Origin: Pectobacterium colocasium
GTDB lineage: Bacteria > Pseudomonadota > Gammaproteobacteria > Enterobacterales > Enterobacteriaceae
Length of the DNA stretch: 64,000 bases
NCBI RefSeq assembly: GCF_020181655.1
Contig: NZ_CP084032.1
Coordinates: forward strand, 4,588,001-4,652,000
Direction: 5' to 3'
Part shown: positions 38,294-49,004 of the stretch, piece after piece
Position numbering within the stretch: the stretch's first letter is position 1
Layout of the letters: the number at the start of each line of letters is the position of its first letter
Program-made: the position numbers and the translations under genes
The notes under the pieces: model-generated
What the model was told of the DNA's origin: nothing
Seen by the model: the letters and a program-made list of their open reading frames with translations, nothing else
Databases searched by the model: none

Positions 38294-38554
38294 TTACACC
38301 TGCTCTTTATGCTGACTCTTCGTGTCGCCCTGCTTGACGTCTGCCTGATTGTCAGCAATAGATTTGGTAGAGAAATCTGCATCTGGCTGCGTTTTGTCTG
38401 CGCTAGTGGACGGCTGATCGTCACCCATCGCTTTCTTAAACCCTTTGATTGACGCGCCCAGATCCGAACCCAGCGTTCTCAGCTTGTTGGTTCCGAACAG
38501 CAGTACGACGATGACTGCGATAATCAACAGGTTCCAGATACTAATACCACCCAT
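38294..38554 (-). CDS. tatA: Sec-independent protein translocase subunit TatA
   Basis: 86 aa (E. coli 89). Membrane helix at about 6-21 ([16 protein letters not shown]), hinge [13 protein letters not shown], amphipathic helix with GFKKAMGDD, then a disordered polar tail. It oligomerises to form the translocation pathway. It is the first gene of tatABC, 82 nt after ubiB; a TATAAT at 38604-38599 could serve as a -10 element but its -35 is weak. Confidence 0.94.
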   Translation of the reverse strand: MGGISIWNLLIIAVIVVLLFGTNKLRTLGSDLGASIKGFKKAMGDDQPSTSADKTQPDADFSTKSIADNQADVKQGDTKSQHKEQV

Positions 38555-38636
38555 AACATTTACCTCTTTTCAAAAAGGGGAACGACAGAATTCCCGTTAT
38601 TATATCGGGTAATTCTGGCGTGCATCATGATCTGCT

Positions 38637-40277
38637 TCAACGAGTTCGACGCCAGCCGATAATCCAGGCAACAATTCCTGCGGCCATCAGCCCTGCGGGA
38701 ACCATATCGGCTTCAACACGGCTGATCAGTAACAACGTACCACTGATTAGTAGCGTTGCGCCAATACCCAAAAGATATCGTGATTGCCCTTGACGGGCCT
38801 GCTGCGTTTTCAACTCATAGGCCAGTTGATCAACGCTGTGCTTTAACATCTTATGCTGACGCAGCCCGTCATAAAACAATTCAGGCACTTCCGGCAGTTT
38901 CTCAGCCCAGAACGGCGCTTTCTCTTTGAGCGCACGGAAAACCGCAGGCAAACCGACCTGCTGCTTCAGCCAGGTTTCCAGAAACGGCTTAGCGGTTTTC
39001 CACAGATCGAGCTGCGGATAAAGCTGTCGACCAACGCCTTCAATATACAGCAGCGTTTTTTGCAGCAACACCAGTTGGGGCTGTACTTCCATGTTGAAGC
39101 GACGCGCCGTATTAAACAAATTCAATAATACATGGCCGAACGAAATTTCCGCCAACGGCTTCTCGAAGATCGGCTCACAGACTGTACGAATCGCAAATTC
39201 AAAATCGGCAACATTAGTATCCGCTGGCACCCAGCCAGAATCCACATGCAGTTCGGCGACTTTACGATAATCACGGTTGAAGAAGGCGATGAAATTCTCG
39301 GCCAGATAGCGCTTGTCTTCTTTATTCAACGAACCGACGATACCGCAATCAATACCAATGTATTGCGGGTCTTCCGGGTGCTCATGGCTGATAAAGATAT
39401 TGCCGGGATGCATATCTGCATGGAAGAAACTGTCGCGGAATACCTGCGTGAAGAAAACCTGAACACCGCGTTCGGCCAGCAGCTTCATATCCGTTCCATT
39501 TGCCTTCAGCGCATCGACATCAGAAACGGGAATACCGTAGATTCGTTCCATCACCAACATGCCTTCGCTGCAATAATCCGAATAGATTTCCGGCACATAC
39601 AGCATCGGGCTGTTCTCAAAATTCCGTCGCAGTTGGATGGCATTGGCAGCTTCTCGCAGCAAATTCAGCTCATCAAGCAACGTTTTTTCGTATTCCAGCA
39701 CCACTTCACGTGGCCGCAGGCGGCGACCATCCGGTAACAGGCGAGGCAACCAGCCCGCTAGCCGTTTCATGAGACGCATATCCGCTTTGATGACCGGCAA
39801 AATATCCGGGCGGATAACCTTGATAACGATCTCTTTTCCCGTGCTTTTCAGGCAGGCGGTATGCACCTGTGCAATCGAGGCAGAGGCCAGCGGTTTAATA
39901 TCAAAATCATCAAACCACTCTTCCAGAGGGATTCCCCCCATCGACAGCTCAATTTGCTCACGCGCCAGCTTGCCATCAAACGGCTCAACCTGATCCTGCA
40001 ACATCGCCAGTTGATCGGCGATGGCTGGTGGAAACAGATCGCGGCGTGTAGACATCATTTGTCCGAACTTAATCCACACCGGCCCCAGCTCCTGAAGCGC
40101 CAAACGCAGGCGCTCCCCTAAAGGCATGTCGCGGTGACGATTGGGCAACCAGAACAGCAGACGACGACCCGCACGTAGCGGAAACGTCAGACGCATTTTA
40201 GGAATGAGTTCGTCCAGACCATAGCTCAGCAGCACACGCACAATGCTGTAAAGGCGGCGTAATTCACTGGGCGTCAT
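38637..40277 (-). CDS. ubiB: Ubiquinone biosynthesis regulatory kinase-like protein UbiB
   Basis: 546 aa, ADCK/ABC1 atypical kinase family required for ubiquinone synthesis, inner-membrane associated. Family motifs: [15 protein letters not shown] (KxGQ, early), [11 protein letters not shown] with alanine-rich loop, the [11 protein letters not shown] catalytic loop and DCGIVG metal loop. Two C-terminal membrane helices ([20 protein letters not shown]). Its ATG overlaps the ubiJ TGA (ATGA), so the two are coupled. Confidence 0.95.
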   Translation of the reverse strand: MTPSELRRLYSIVRVLLSYGLDELIPKMRLTFPLRAGRRLLFWLPNRHRDMPLGERLRLALQELGPVWIKFGQMMSTRRDLFPPAIADQLAMLQDQVEPFDGKLAREQIELSMGGIPLEEWFDDFDIKPLASASIAQVHTACLKSTGKEIVIKVIRPDILPVIKADMRLMKRLAGWLPRLLPDGRRLRPREVVLEYEKTLLDELNLLREAANAIQLRRNFENSPMLYVPEIYSDYCSEGMLVMERIYGIPVSDVDALKANGTDMKLLAERGVQVFFTQVFRDSFFHADMHPGNIFISHEHPEDPQYIGIDCGIVGSLNKEDKRYLAENFIAFFNRDYRKVAELHVDSGWVPADTNVADFEFAIRTVCEPIFEKPLAEISFGHVLLNLFNTARRFNMEVQPQLVLLQKTLLYIEGVGRQLYPQLDLWKTAKPFLETWLKQQVGLPAVFRALKEKAPFWAEKLPEVPELFYDGLRQHKMLKHSVDQLAYELKTQQARQGQSRYLLGIGATLLISGTLLLISRVEADMVPAGLMAAGIVAWIIGWRRTR

Positions 40278-40897
40278 CGTAAAGCCTCCAGCTTCGCCAG
40301 CCGTTCAGACAACGTATCGGCGGATTTATCCAGCGCAACAATTTCCTCATGGAACCAGGCATTTTCCAGTTTTCCCGGAGCCAGTCGCCACTCTTCCGTT
40401 AACGTCTCAGACAGGAAATGTTGCTGCTGATGTAATGACCGTCTCAGGAAGCTCAGCGTTTTCTGTGCCGTCTGGCTAAGACCCTGGGCAACAATATCGC
40501 CCAGGTAGGGAGACAGCCATTCCGCGGGATCGAACTCTGCCAGATCAACCAGTACGATGAACTGTTGAACGACCTGAATATCACCTTCAATCACCAGTTC
40601 GCCACTGCGCATCAGCGACGATAGCTGTTGGCGATCGCGTAATTTCATCAGAACCGGAACGCGTGTTTTCAGGCGGCAATCCGCCAATTCGCCCCACTGG
40701 CTGACAACGTCCAGCCGCTGTTCGTTAAATACCAGCACCAACGGCACATCCAGCTCAGCCAGTTCGATCTGTAGTGTTTTTCCCTGTAAGCGCTGGCGGG
40801 CAGACTTCATGCTTCTATCACAAGAAACCGTATCGTGAAAAAGCAGCTGATTCAGCGCGGTTTCCAGCGTAGCAGTCAGAAAAGACGTTATCAGCAT
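40274..40897 (-). CDS. ubiJ: Ubiquinone biosynthesis accessory factor UbiJ
   Basis: 207 aa, SCP2 lipid-binding domain protein that scaffolds the Ubi complex with UbiK. The domain core [26 protein letters not shown] and [19 protein letters not shown] matches enterobacterial UbiJ. The start is set at the ATG at 40897 ([15 protein letters not shown]) with GGAA about 7 nt upstream; a TTG four codons earlier is possible. In E. coli the 3' end of this gene contains the EsrE small RNA; that was not evaluated here. Confidence 0.9.
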   Translation of the reverse strand: MLITSFLTATLETALNQLLFHDTVSCDRSMKSARQRLQGKTLQIELAELDVPLVLVFNEQRLDVVSQWGELADCRLKTRVPVLMKLRDRQQLSSLMRSGELVIEGDIQVVQQFIVLVDLAEFDPAEWLSPYLGDIVAQGLSQTAQKTLSFLRRSLHQQQHFLSETLTEEWRLAPGKLENAWFHEEIVALDKSADTLSERLAKLEALR

Positions 40898-40908
40898 TGG
40901 CGTTTCCA

Positions 40909-40968
40909 ATCAGAATGTAAACCCACGATTCAGAATTTGAACCTGCGATTCAGAATTTAAACCCACGA
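40909..40968 (-). repeat. Three 20-bp tandem units across the ubiE stop codon
   Basis: Minus-strand copies are TCGTGGGTTTAAATTCTGAA (40968-40949), TCGCAGGTTCAAATTCTGAA (40948-40929) and TCGTGGGTTTACATTCTGAT (40928-40909). The first contains the ubiE end (codons for RGFKF and TGA). Copies differ at two to four positions and fill the ubiE-ubiJ spacer. Confidence 0.9.
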
Positions 40969-41705
40969 TGTAGTGCAACGATTCCACCGGTGAGGTTGAA
41001 ATAGTTAACACTGTCAAAACCGGCGTCGCTCATCATCCCTTTCAGTGTTTCCTGATCGGGATGCATGCGGATGGATTCCGCCAGATAGCGGTAGCTCCCG
41101 GCATCACTCGCCACGGCTTCGCCAATCCTCGGCAGGATATGAAAGGAATAGGCATCATAAACGGTGCTCAGTTGTTTAATTATCGGCTTGGAGAATTCCA
41201 AAACCAATAACCGACCACCCGGCTTCAGGACACGGTACATTGAGCGCAGCGCTTTGTTTTTGTCCGTCACGTTGCGCAAGCCAAAGGAGATAGTAATACA
41301 GTCGAAGAAGTCATCAGGGAACGGCAGCGCTTCTGCATTGGCCTGCACATAGCTGATGTTGTCGATAATGCCTTTGTTACGCAGTTTCTCACGGCCTACT
41401 TTCAGCATAGATGCGTTGATGTCCGCCAGAATGACTTCACCGCCTTCACCAACCATACGGGAGAATTTGGCGGTTAAATCCCCTGTTCCTCCGGCTAGAT
41501 CCAGAACACGCTGGTTACGTCTTACGCCACTGCATTCAATGGTGAAACGCTTCCAGATACGGTGGATACCAAAGGACATCAGGTCATTCATCAAGTCATA
41601 TTTTGCTGCTACAGAATGAAAAACTTCAGCCACCATGACTTCTTTTTCATCCCTGGCGACAGTCCGAAAACCAAAGTCGGCCGTATTCTCCTGCTCACTT
41701 GCCAT
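40950..41705 (-). CDS. ubiE: Ubiquinone/menaquinone C-methyltransferase UbiE
   Basis: 251 aa, E. coli length. SAM-dependent C-methylation in ubiquinone and menaquinone synthesis. SAM motif [17 protein letters not shown], then [34 protein letters not shown] and the C-terminal HRGFKF. First gene of ubiE-ubiJ-ubiB, with a GGCGGA site upstream of the ATG. Its stop codon is in a tandem repeat array. Confidence 0.96.
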   Translation of the reverse strand: MASEQENTADFGFRTVARDEKEVMVAEVFHSVAAKYDLMNDLMSFGIHRIWKRFTIECSGVRRNQRVLDLAGGTGDLTAKFSRMVGEGGEVILADINASMLKVGREKLRNKGIIDNISYVQANAEALPFPDDFFDCITISFGLRNVTDKNKALRSMYRVLKPGGRLLVLEFSKPIIKQLSTVYDAYSFHILPRIGEAVASDAGSYRYLAESIRMHPDQETLKGMMSDAGFDSVNYFNLTGGIVALHRGFKF

Positions 41706-41840
41706 CTTATCCGCCTACTATTTCAGTCAAATTTCGGGTCTACCCATTTATGGTGAGAGTGTACCAGACCCGGATAAAAACCCCACTGCACTAATTTCTT
41801 TCGCATAGCCGAGTGCCAAGCCCGCGAAATCCATACCCAT

Positions 41841-43403
41841 TTAGTACGGGTGAGTACGGGAGGAAAAGAGCGTTTCCCCTTCTTCACCTTCCGTTTTTAC
41901 GGCAGGAGGGACAGCGTCGGGCGCGACAGAACCCGGTAATTCATCGCGTTCAGCGTGCTCATGGGCCGTTGCTTTTTCGGCCAATGACGGGCTGATCGTG
42001 CGTTTAATTTCTACCCCCAGCGCACGGAATCCCTCAGCCTGGCCAATAAGGTTACCACGCCCAGAGGAAAGTTTATTCATTGCCTGGCGATAAGTGCCCT
42101 GCGCTTTATCCAGACTTTGTCCCATCGCTTCCATGTCATCGACGAACAACCGCAGTTTATCGTATAGCCGTGACGCTTTTTCAGCGATGTGCTGTGCATT
42201 GCGGCTCTGCTGTTCATAGCGCCATAGGTTATTGATGGTACGTAACGCCACCAGCAGCGTGGTCGGGCTGACCAGCATAATATTGTGCTTTAGCGCCTCG
42301 TTGATCAATTCGGGCTGGCGATCGATAGCAACCAGAAAAGCGGGCTCGACCGGAATAAACATCAGCACGTAGTCTAGCGAACGCAGCCCCGGAAGCTGCT
42401 GGTAATCTTTGCTGCTCAGTTGCCGAATATGGCTGCGAACCGAGAGCAAATGCTCGTTCAGCGCCACACTCCGCTCTGCGTCATCGTCACTATTGAAATA
42501 GCGCTCGTAGGCCACCAGCGACATCTTGGCATCGATCACAACATCTTTGCCCTGCGGTAAACGCACGATGACATCCGGCTGCAGGCGACTATTTGCCCCC
42601 GTCTGCACGCTGACCTGAGTTTGATACTCGTAGCCTTCCCGTAGGCCAGAGGCTTCGAGCACGCGGCTTAACACCACCTCGCCCCAGTTACCCTGCGTCT
42701 TATTGTCGCCCTTCAGGGCTTTCGTCAGGTTGATGGCTTCATGTGCCATCTGCGCGTTCAGTTGTTGCAGATTGCGGATTTCATGCGCCAACGTGTGACG
42801 CTCACGCGCTTCCGCACCAAAGCTGTCCTGCACCTGACGGCGGAACCCATCAAGCTGCTCACGCAGCGGCATCAGCAGCTTATCCAGACTCTGTTTATTT
42901 TGTTCATCCACCTTACGGCCGCTATGTTCAAAAATCCGGTTCGCCAGATTCTCAAACTGCGTCGTCAACCGCTGTTCGCTGTTTGCCAGCAGCCGCTGCT
43001 TCTCTTCCGCCGCCATACGGGTTTCTTCCAGCCGAATCGTGACTTCCCGCAGCTCCGCTTCCTGCGCGCTGTTGATTTCACGCAGCGTTCGCAGTTCCTG
43101 ATTTAACTGCACGCATTCTTCACGGAGTTCAGTAAGCTGTTGCAGCTTTTCATGGCTGGCAGAGAGTTGAGCGTGAACCGTGCGCAGTTCCAGCTCGTTT
43201 TGCCGCAGCCGCTGTTCGTCCTGCTGCTTTGCCTGCTGCTGTTCGCTGAGCGACTGCTGAGCCTGCTGCAATGTCTGCGCCAGCAACTGCTGTTCGGTGT
43301 CATGCCGCGACAACTTCTGCTGATGAATCAGGCTGGCAATTAACCACCCGACCAGTAGCCCGACCGCGCTGCCGCCCAGACCATAAAATATGCTGATATC
43401 CAC
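41841..43403 (-). CDS. rmuC: DNA recombination protein RmuC
   Basis: 520 aa (E. coli 475). Limits rearrangements at inverted repeats in E. coli. N-terminal membrane anchor (AVGLLVGWLIASLI, residues 12-25), long coiled coil rich in Gln, Glu and Leu (about 27-190), then the nuclease-like RmuC domain (GDNKTQGNWGEVVLSRVLE, DVVIDAKMSLVAYERY). The start is a GTG at 43403 with GGAGG 4 nt upstream. Its final codons and TAA lie in two 10-bp copies, CCCGTACTCA and CCCGTACTAA. Confidence 0.93.
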   Translation of the reverse strand: MDISIFYGLGGSAVGLLVGWLIASLIHQQKLSRHDTEQQLLAQTLQQAQQSLSEQQQAKQQDEQRLRQNELELRTVHAQLSASHEKLQQLTELREECVQLNQELRTLREINSAQEAELREVTIRLEETRMAAEEKQRLLANSEQRLTTQFENLANRIFEHSGRKVDEQNKQSLDKLLMPLREQLDGFRRQVQDSFGAEARERHTLAHEIRNLQQLNAQMAHEAINLTKALKGDNKTQGNWGEVVLSRVLEASGLREGYEYQTQVSVQTGANSRLQPDVIVRLPQGKDVVIDAKMSLVAYERYFNSDDDAERSVALNEHLLSVRSHIRQLSSKDYQQLPGLRSLDYVLMFIPVEPAFLVAIDRQPELINEALKHNIMLVSPTTLLVALRTINNLWRYEQQSRNAQHIAEKASRLYDKLRLFVDDMEAMGQSLDKAQGTYRQAMNKLSSGRGNLIGQAEGFRALGVEIKRTISPSLAEKATAHEHAERDELPGSVAPDAVPPAVKTEGEEGETLFSSRTHPY

Positions 43404-43573
43404 TTTGCCTCCGCAGGCCTTTCACGCTGTCGGTCAAGGTAAAATGATACTGTATGGATGTCCAGAAACAATTCTGGTGAGGAAGACGCTGAGCAGAAAA
43501 ATGCGAACCGCATTCCATATGAGAATGGATAGATGATAATTTGCAGAAAAATCAGATCGGTAACGCAGAAATC

Positions 43574-43601
43574 CCCCCAACGCGAAACACCACGTTGGGG
43601 G
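43574..43601 (-). terminator. Terminator-like hairpin after argH
   Basis: Minus-strand CCCCCAACG, 10-nt loop, CGTTGGGGG lies 23-50 nt past the argH stop. A modest T content (GATTTCTG) follows. Confidence 0.7.
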
Positions 43602-43623
43602 AACTGAAACAGAAGAGGGCAAC

Positions 43624-44997
43624 TTAGGCTAGGCGCTGCTTCGCATCGCCAATCGCTTTAGCAACCTGCTGTGGTGACACGCCACCTTGTGCCGCACGCT
43701 TATCCAGACAGGATTGCAACGCCAGAATCGGGTACACATCCTCGCCAATCACGGCGCTGAATTTTTGCAGATCGGCCAGCGGCAACGCTTCCAATGCTTT
43801 GCCCTGACGAATGGCTTCAACTACCGCTTCGCCCACGATATGGTGCGCTTCACGGAACGGAACGCCTTTCGCAACCAGATAATCCGCCAGCTCTGTCGAG
43901 TTCGCGTAGCCTTGCTCGGCCGCTTCTTTACAGCGCGGACGCTTAACCTGAATGCCTTCCAGCACCAGACCCGCCATCATCAGGCAGTCGTGCCAGGTAT
44001 CCAGCGCGTCAAACAGCCCTTCTTTGTCTTCCTGCATGTCTTTGTTATACGCCAGCGGCAGGCCTTTAAGCGTCATCATCATGCCGGTCAACGCACCCTG
44101 TACACGACCGCATTTACCACGAATCAGCTCCAGCGCATCCGGGTTTTTCTTCTGTGGCATCAGGGAAGAACCGGATGTCACACGGTCAGACAGCTCAACG
44201 AACGCCGCTTCACCGCTGTTGAAGAAGATCAGATCTTCGGCAAAACGCGACAGGTGGATCATGCCGATCGAAGCATCAGACAGCAGTTCCAGTACATGAT
44301 CGCGATCGGAAACCGTATCCAGACTGTTACGCGTGGCCGAGGCAAATCCCAGCCAGCCCGCCAGTTGCTCACGGTCGATTGGATAAGCCGTTCCTGCCAG
44401 TGCACCGCAGCCCAGTGGGCTGACATCCAGACGCTTCAGCGTATCTTCCAGACGGCTTTCATCACGCGCCAGCATTTCATGGTAGGCCAGACACCAGTGC
44501 GCAAACGTCACTGGCTGTGCACGCTGTAGGTGGGTGTAACCCGGCATCACCGCATCCTGATTGGCTTCCGCCGTCGTAACCAGCGCCTGACGCAGCTGGC
44601 GTACCGACAGCAGCAGTTCTGCAATCTGCGCCTTGCACCACAGCTTCAGATCCGTCGCGACCTGATCGTTACGGCTACGACCGGTATGCAGCTTTTTACC
44701 TAAATCGCCGACTTTCTCAATCAGACGCAGTTCAACCCAGCTATGAATGTCCTCTGCATCGCTTTGCAGGATCATCTCAGGATCAGCCTGTACCTCAACC
44801 AGCAGCGCATTCAGCGCCTGTTCCAGTTGCTGCTGCTCCTGCTCGCTGAGCACATTGACCGTCACCAGTGCTTTCGACCAGCCGATCGAGCCAACGATGT
44901 CCTGTTCCGCCAGACGGTAATCAAACCGCAGTGAGTCATTAAATTGTTTAAAACGCTGATCTGCTGCCTGACTAAACCGACCGCCCCACAAAGCCAT
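43624..44997 (-). CDS. argH: Argininosuccinate lyase
   Basis: 457 aa. Last step of arginine synthesis, releasing fumarate. Signature [12 protein letters not shown] with the conserved serine just before it, [15 protein letters not shown] and [16 protein letters not shown]. The start is the ATG at 44997 ([16 protein letters not shown]) with GGGAG 8 nt upstream; the longer frame to 45021 adds residues not in the family. Third gene of argCBH, 62 nt after argB. Confidence 0.96.
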   Translation of the reverse strand: MALWGGRFSQAADQRFKQFNDSLRFDYRLAEQDIVGSIGWSKALVTVNVLSEQEQQQLEQALNALLVEVQADPEMILQSDAEDIHSWVELRLIEKVGDLGKKLHTGRSRNDQVATDLKLWCKAQIAELLLSVRQLRQALVTTAEANQDAVMPGYTHLQRAQPVTFAHWCLAYHEMLARDESRLEDTLKRLDVSPLGCGALAGTAYPIDREQLAGWLGFASATRNSLDTVSDRDHVLELLSDASIGMIHLSRFAEDLIFFNSGEAAFVELSDRVTSGSSLMPQKKNPDALELIRGKCGRVQGALTGMMMTLKGLPLAYNKDMQEDKEGLFDALDTWHDCLMMAGLVLEGIQVKRPRCKEAAEQGYANSTELADYLVAKGVPFREAHHIVGEAVVEAIRQGKALEALPLADLQKFSAVIGEDVYPILALQSCLDKRAAQGGVSPQQVAKAIGDAKQRLA

Positions 44998-45059
44998 AAC
45001 CCTTACTCCCAAAAATATCATTCATGTTGGTATCGCATCATGCCATACCCAGAAACGAC

Positions 45060-45833
45060 TTACGCCAGAATACGCGTGCCAATCGCTACGCCGTTGAACA
45101 GCGCAGGTAGCTGCTCAGCATGACGCCAGCTAGCGATATCAACTGGACGACCCAGCGCACGAGCGGCATCCAGCGCGGCGTTGACCTTAACAATCATGCC
45201 GTCGGTGATGATGCCCTGAGCAATCAGCTGCTCGGCTTTCTCTGCCGTCATTTCGGCGATACGCTGGCCTTTACCGTCCAGAATGCCGCTCACGTCAGAC
45301 AGCAGGATTAAATCCGCACCCAGCGTTTGCGCCAGTGCCGTCGCCGCTTGGTCAGCGTTGACGTTCATCAGGTCGCCCTGTGCCGTAATACCGATGGAGC
45401 TAACAACAGGCAGATAGCCCGCAGACAGCAGCGTGTTCAGCAGCGCAGGCGATCCTGCCTCTGCTTTACCCACAAAGCCCAAAGACTCATCTAACTGCGT
45501 GACCGTCGTGCTGCCACCATCGCCCAGACACAAGCCGACCGCATTGATGTCATGCTTCTTCGCCCATGACAGCAGCGTCTTGTTGGCGGAACCCGCCAGC
45601 GCACCGGTGATGATGTCGATCTGATCGGCAGGCGTGACGCGCAGGCCGTTTTTCTTCACGACGGGCAGCGACAGTTTCTTCATCAGGTCATCCACCAGAC
45701 AGCCGCCGCCGTGCACAATCACCAGCGGACGCTGATGTTCCTGACGGTAAGCCACCAGCGCAGTGAACAGACGTTCCAGCGCTTCTTCGCTATCCAGTAA
45801 AACGCCACCTAATTTGATAATTAACGGATTCAT
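45060..45833 (-). CDS. argB: Acetylglutamate kinase
   Basis: 257 aa, the E. coli length. Phosphorylates N-acetylglutamate. Phosphate-binding loop KLGGVLLD at the N-terminus, [18 protein letters not shown], and the substrate region [13 protein letters not shown]. Lies between argC and argH with 37 nt and 62 nt gaps; weak Shine-Dalgarno. Confidence 0.96.
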   Translation of the reverse strand: MNPLIIKLGGVLLDSEEALERLFTALVAYRQEHQRPLVIVHGGGCLVDDLMKKLSLPVVKKNGLRVTPADQIDIITGALAGSANKTLLSWAKKHDINAVGLCLGDGGSTTVTQLDESLGFVGKAEAGSPALLNTLLSAGYLPVVSSIGITAQGDLMNVNADQAATALAQTLGADLILLSDVSGILDGKGQRIAEMTAEKAEQLIAQGIITDGMIVKVNAALDAARALGRPVDIASWRHAEQLPALFNGVAIGTRILA

Positions 45834-45870
45834 TATGCTTCGCGCCTCGAAATGTCGGGACCAGTAATTG

Positions 45871-46875
45871 TTAAATTAACGATTGGGTTTCAGGGAAACC
45901 AAAACGAATGTTCATGCATTGCACAGCCTGCGCCGATGCGCCTTTCAGCAGGTTGTCTTCGGTGGCCACCGCGATCAAATGCTCACCATCCACGGAAAAA
46001 CCGATATCGCAGAATGGCAGGCCGACAACGGATTTCAGCGCCGGAACGCCCTTATCATACAGGCGTACCAGCGGCTTATCGTGATAAGCGTTGTGATAGG
46101 CTTCAGCGACATCCTGCTGGGTGACGCCCGGTTGCAGACGACAGGTGATGGTTTCCAGAATGCCACGGGCGAAGTTGCCCAAATGCGGCGTGAAGATCAC
46201 TGGCGTGCCGAGGTGCGTTGAAATTTCAGGTTCATGACGGTGATTGAAAATGCCGTACGGTTGCAGGCTCACTTCACAGAAGCTGCTGGTCAGAGACGCT
46301 TTCCGCCCTGCCCCGCTCACGCCGCTCACGGCATTAATGACCGGCCATTGGGCAGGGTTCAGCAGTTGTGCATCCAGCAGTGGTTTCAGCGCCAATTGCG
46401 CCGCCGTGGGATAACATCCCGGCACGGCAACCAGCTGTGCCTGCTTCACGCTTTCTGCACGCCATTCGGCCAGACCGTAAACGGCTTTTGCCAACCAGTC
46501 AGGATGCTGATGCTCAAAGCCATAGTAGCGACGATAAAATTCGGCATCCTGTACGCGGAACGCGCCGGACAAATCAAAAACAGTGCAGCCAGCCGCCAGG
46601 AAAACAGGGGCCAAATCGTGGCTGACTTTGTGGTCGGTCGCCAGAAAAACGACATCCACGCCTTTCGCGGCTTCTTCAGCATCGGTCAGCGGTTTTACCG
46701 GCATATCAATAATGCCCTTGAGCTGCGGATGTAAATCAGAAATCGATTTTCCTGCATCGACACTTTGCGCAGAAACCATCAAAGCGGTTATGTTCATCTG
46801 TGGGTGACGATTCAGGTAAAGCACAAGCTCAGCACCAGCATAACCACTTGCACCAACAATCAGCGTATTCAGCAT
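45871..46875 (-). CDS. argC: N-acetyl-gamma-glutamyl-phosphate reductase
   Basis: 334 aa, NADPH-dependent. Rossmann motif [15 protein letters not shown] at the N-terminus, and the catalytic Cys in [14 protein letters not shown]. The start [11 protein letters not shown] is the first gene of argCBH, divergent from argE and under the ArgR sites. Confidence 0.96.
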   Translation of the reverse strand: MLNTLIVGASGYAGAELVLYLNRHPQMNITALMVSAQSVDAGKSISDLHPQLKGIIDMPVKPLTDAEEAAKGVDVVFLATDHKVSHDLAPVFLAAGCTVFDLSGAFRVQDAEFYRRYYGFEHQHPDWLAKAVYGLAEWRAESVKQAQLVAVPGCYPTAAQLALKPLLDAQLLNPAQWPVINAVSGVSGAGRKASLTSSFCEVSLQPYGIFNHRHEPEISTHLGTPVIFTPHLGNFARGILETITCRLQPGVTQQDVAEAYHNAYHDKPLVRLYDKGVPALKSVVGLPFCDIGFSVDGEHLIAVATEDNLLKGASAQAVQCMNIRFGFPETQSLI

Positions 46876-47013
46876 GGGATCCGTATACCTTCTTACTTAT
46901 CTATGGAACAGGTAACAGGGCTCACCAGCGTCGGTACGCAGTTCACCCGCGAAGCTCAGTGAAAGTGGCGAATCGCCATCGCCATACCTTTGGGTTTTCT
47001 TTCACCGCGCAAT

Positions 47014-47052
47014 ATTGTATTTTTATTCATAATAAATGCATGAATATTGATA
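47014..47052. promoter_or_regulatory. Pair of ARG boxes between argC and argE
   Basis: Two 18-bp ArgR boxes separated by exactly 3 bp: ATTGTATTTTTATTCATA (47014-47031) and AATGCATGAATATTGATA (47035-47052). The first matches TGAATwwwwATTCA with one change, the second more loosely. The 3-bp spacing is the ArgR hexamer arrangement. They repress both argCBH and argE in the family. Confidence 0.85.
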
Positions 47053-47077
47053 CTATCCTAACCAGAGGCTGTCAACA

Positions 47078-48229
47078 GTGAAGATGAATTTACCCCCTTT
47101 TATTGAGCTATATCGGGCATTAATCGCGACACCGTCCATCAGTGCCACCGACAGCGCGCTCGATCAAAGTAATCAGGCGTTAATCAACCTGCTGGCAGGC
47201 TGGTTCGGCGATCTCGGCTTCCATGTTGAAGTCCAGCCGGTTCCCGGCACCCTCAATAAATTTAATATGCTGGCACGAATTGGTGAAGGAAAAGGCGGTT
47301 TATTGTTGGCAGGGCATACCGACACCGTGCCGTTCGACGATGGCCGCTGGACGCGCGATCCTTTCACGCTAACCGAGCACGACAATAAGCTGTACGGCCT
47401 GGGTACCGCGGATATGAAAGGGTTCTTTGCCTTTATTCTTGATGCCTTGCGCGACATCGATCCGACCAAGCTGACAAAGCCACTTTATATTCTGGCGACG
47501 GCCGATGAAGAAACGACGATGGCCGGTGCCAAGTATTTCTCCGAATCCACGCAAATTCGCCCAGACTGCGCCATCATCGGCGAGCCCACCTCGTTGCAGC
47601 CGGTACGTGCCCACAAAGGCCATATGTCCAACGCGATCCGTATTCAGGGGCAGTCTGGTCACTCCAGCGATCCTTCGCGCGGTGTGAATGCGATTGAGCT
47701 GATGCACGAAGCGATTTCCCATCTGTTTGTTCTGCGCAATACCCTACAGGAACGCTATCACAACCCGATTTTCCACATTCCCCACCCCACGATGAATCTC
47801 GGCCACATTCACGGTGGCGATGCTGCGAACCGTATCTGCGGCTGCTGTGAACTGCATATGGATATTCGTCCGCTGCCGGGCATTACGCTTAACGATCTAA
47901 ACGGACTGCTGTCAGAAGCGCTTGAGCCTGTCAGTCAGCGCTGGCCGGGTAGGCTGACCATCAGCGAGCTGCATCCGCCCATTCCTGGTTATGAGTGCCC
48001 GCCCGATCACCGTCTGGTATCGGTCGTAGAGAATCTGCTGGGGACGAAAACCGAAATCGTGAACTACTGTACCGAAGCCCCGTTTATTCAGACGCTGTGC
48101 CCAACGCTGGTTCTGGGGCCAGGATCGATCGAACAGGCGCACCAGCCGGATGAATATATTGATACCAAGTTTATCAAGCCGACGCGGGAGCTGATTTCTC
48201 AGGTGATTCATCACTTCTGCCACCACTGA
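47078..48229 (+). CDS. argE: Acetylornithine deacetylase
   Basis: 383 aa, M20 metallopeptidase fold. Metal ligands in [15 protein letters not shown], the catalytic Glu in [12 protein letters not shown], and [13 protein letters not shown]. The start is a GTG at 47078 (reading [20 protein letters not shown]) with AGAGG 9 nt upstream, matching E. coli residue for residue in register; an internal ATG two codons later is possible. Divergent from argCBH. Confidence 0.95.
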   Translation: MKMNLPPFIELYRALIATPSISATDSALDQSNQALINLLAGWFGDLGFHVEVQPVPGTLNKFNMLARIGEGKGGLLLAGHTDTVPFDDGRWTRDPFTLTEHDNKLYGLGTADMKGFFAFILDALRDIDPTKLTKPLYILATADEETTMAGAKYFSESTQIRPDCAIIGEPTSLQPVRAHKGHMSNAIRIQGQSGHSSDPSRGVNAIELMHEAISHLFVLRNTLQERYHNPIFHIPHPTMNLGHIHGGDAANRICGCCELHMDIRPLPGITLNDLNGLLSEALEPVSQRWPGRLTISELHPPIPGYECPPDHRLVSVVENLLGTKTEIVNYCTEAPFIQTLCPTLVLGPGSIEQAHQPDEYIDTKFIKPTRELISQVIHHFCHH

Positions 48230-48283
48230 TCCGATGAAAGCGGCCTTGTCAGCCATGCTGGCAGGGCTATTTTGAGACAGCTC

Positions 48284-48997
48284 ATGAAAAAGAAAGATTT
48301 CATCGCGCAGGATTTACTGAGCAAAATCTATCAGCACACCGACCCATTGCCGGAAAAACTGCCGCCGGAACGTCAACTGGCGGAAGAATACGGCGTGTCG
48401 CGCTTTACCATCCGCCAGGCACTGGAAAAGCTCGCCAGCATCGGCGCGATCCATATGGTGCAGGGCTCGGGTAACTTCATTAATCAGGGCGTACGCAGCA
48501 ACCCGCTGGTGTATAACTCGATTACCGAAAAGAAATTTAATCAGATTTCATTCCGTCTGCTCAGCCTGCACAAGCGCCTGCCCAATCGGGAAGAGCAACA
48601 GGTCTTTGCGATCGGCGACAGTGAGTTTATCTGGGAATTCAGCCGATTACGCTACGTTGATAACCGCAAGGTGCAGATCGAAATATCGAAAATGCCCGCA
48701 GCGGATTTCCCGGATATGAACCAGAAGATTATTGAAAGCTCAATTCAGAAGTACGTGCTCAGCAAGGGCTATGCGATTTCGCACTACCTGACGCACTATC
48801 AGGCAGTTAACGTTACCAAAGCACAGGCTGAGCTACTGGGCTGCAAGAAAGGTACGGCGGCGATGCATATTCTTAATCGCGGTATTCTACAGGGCGGTCG
48901 CGTGTACGAATCGAGCGATATCATCGATATCAACTACGCCTGCACCTACGTCATCCCTTTAAATCTTGATAACCTGAATTTCCGCCAGTCGCCTTAG
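48284..48997 (+). CDS. GntR-family (HutC/UTRA type) transcriptional regulator
   Basis: 237 aa. Winged helix (about residues 20-65; LPPERQLAEEYGVSRFTIRQALEKL) followed by a UTRA sugar-binding domain. The ATG at 48284 has GAGA 7 nt upstream. It lies 7 nt from the convergent dehydratase-like gene and near a PTS permease, so it probably controls these sugar genes. No ligand can be named. Confidence 0.88.
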   Translation: MKKKDFIAQDLLSKIYQHTDPLPEKLPPERQLAEEYGVSRFTIRQALEKLASIGAIHMVQGSGNFINQGVRSNPLVYNSITEKKFNQISFRLLSLHKRLPNREEQQVFAIGDSEFIWEFSRLRYVDNRKVQIEISKMPAADFPDMNQKIIESSIQKYVLSKGYAISHYLTHYQAVNVTKAQAELLGCKKGTAAMHILNRGILQGGRVYESSDIIDINYACTYVIPLNLDNLNFRQSP

Positions 48998-49004
48998 TGC
49001 TGAC

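Noticed and set aside
43687..44529. 280-codon open frame on the plus strand opposite argH
   Set aside because: argH is clearly coding here with its signature motif. The opposite frame is rich in His, Arg and Gln, typical of antisense shadow frames.
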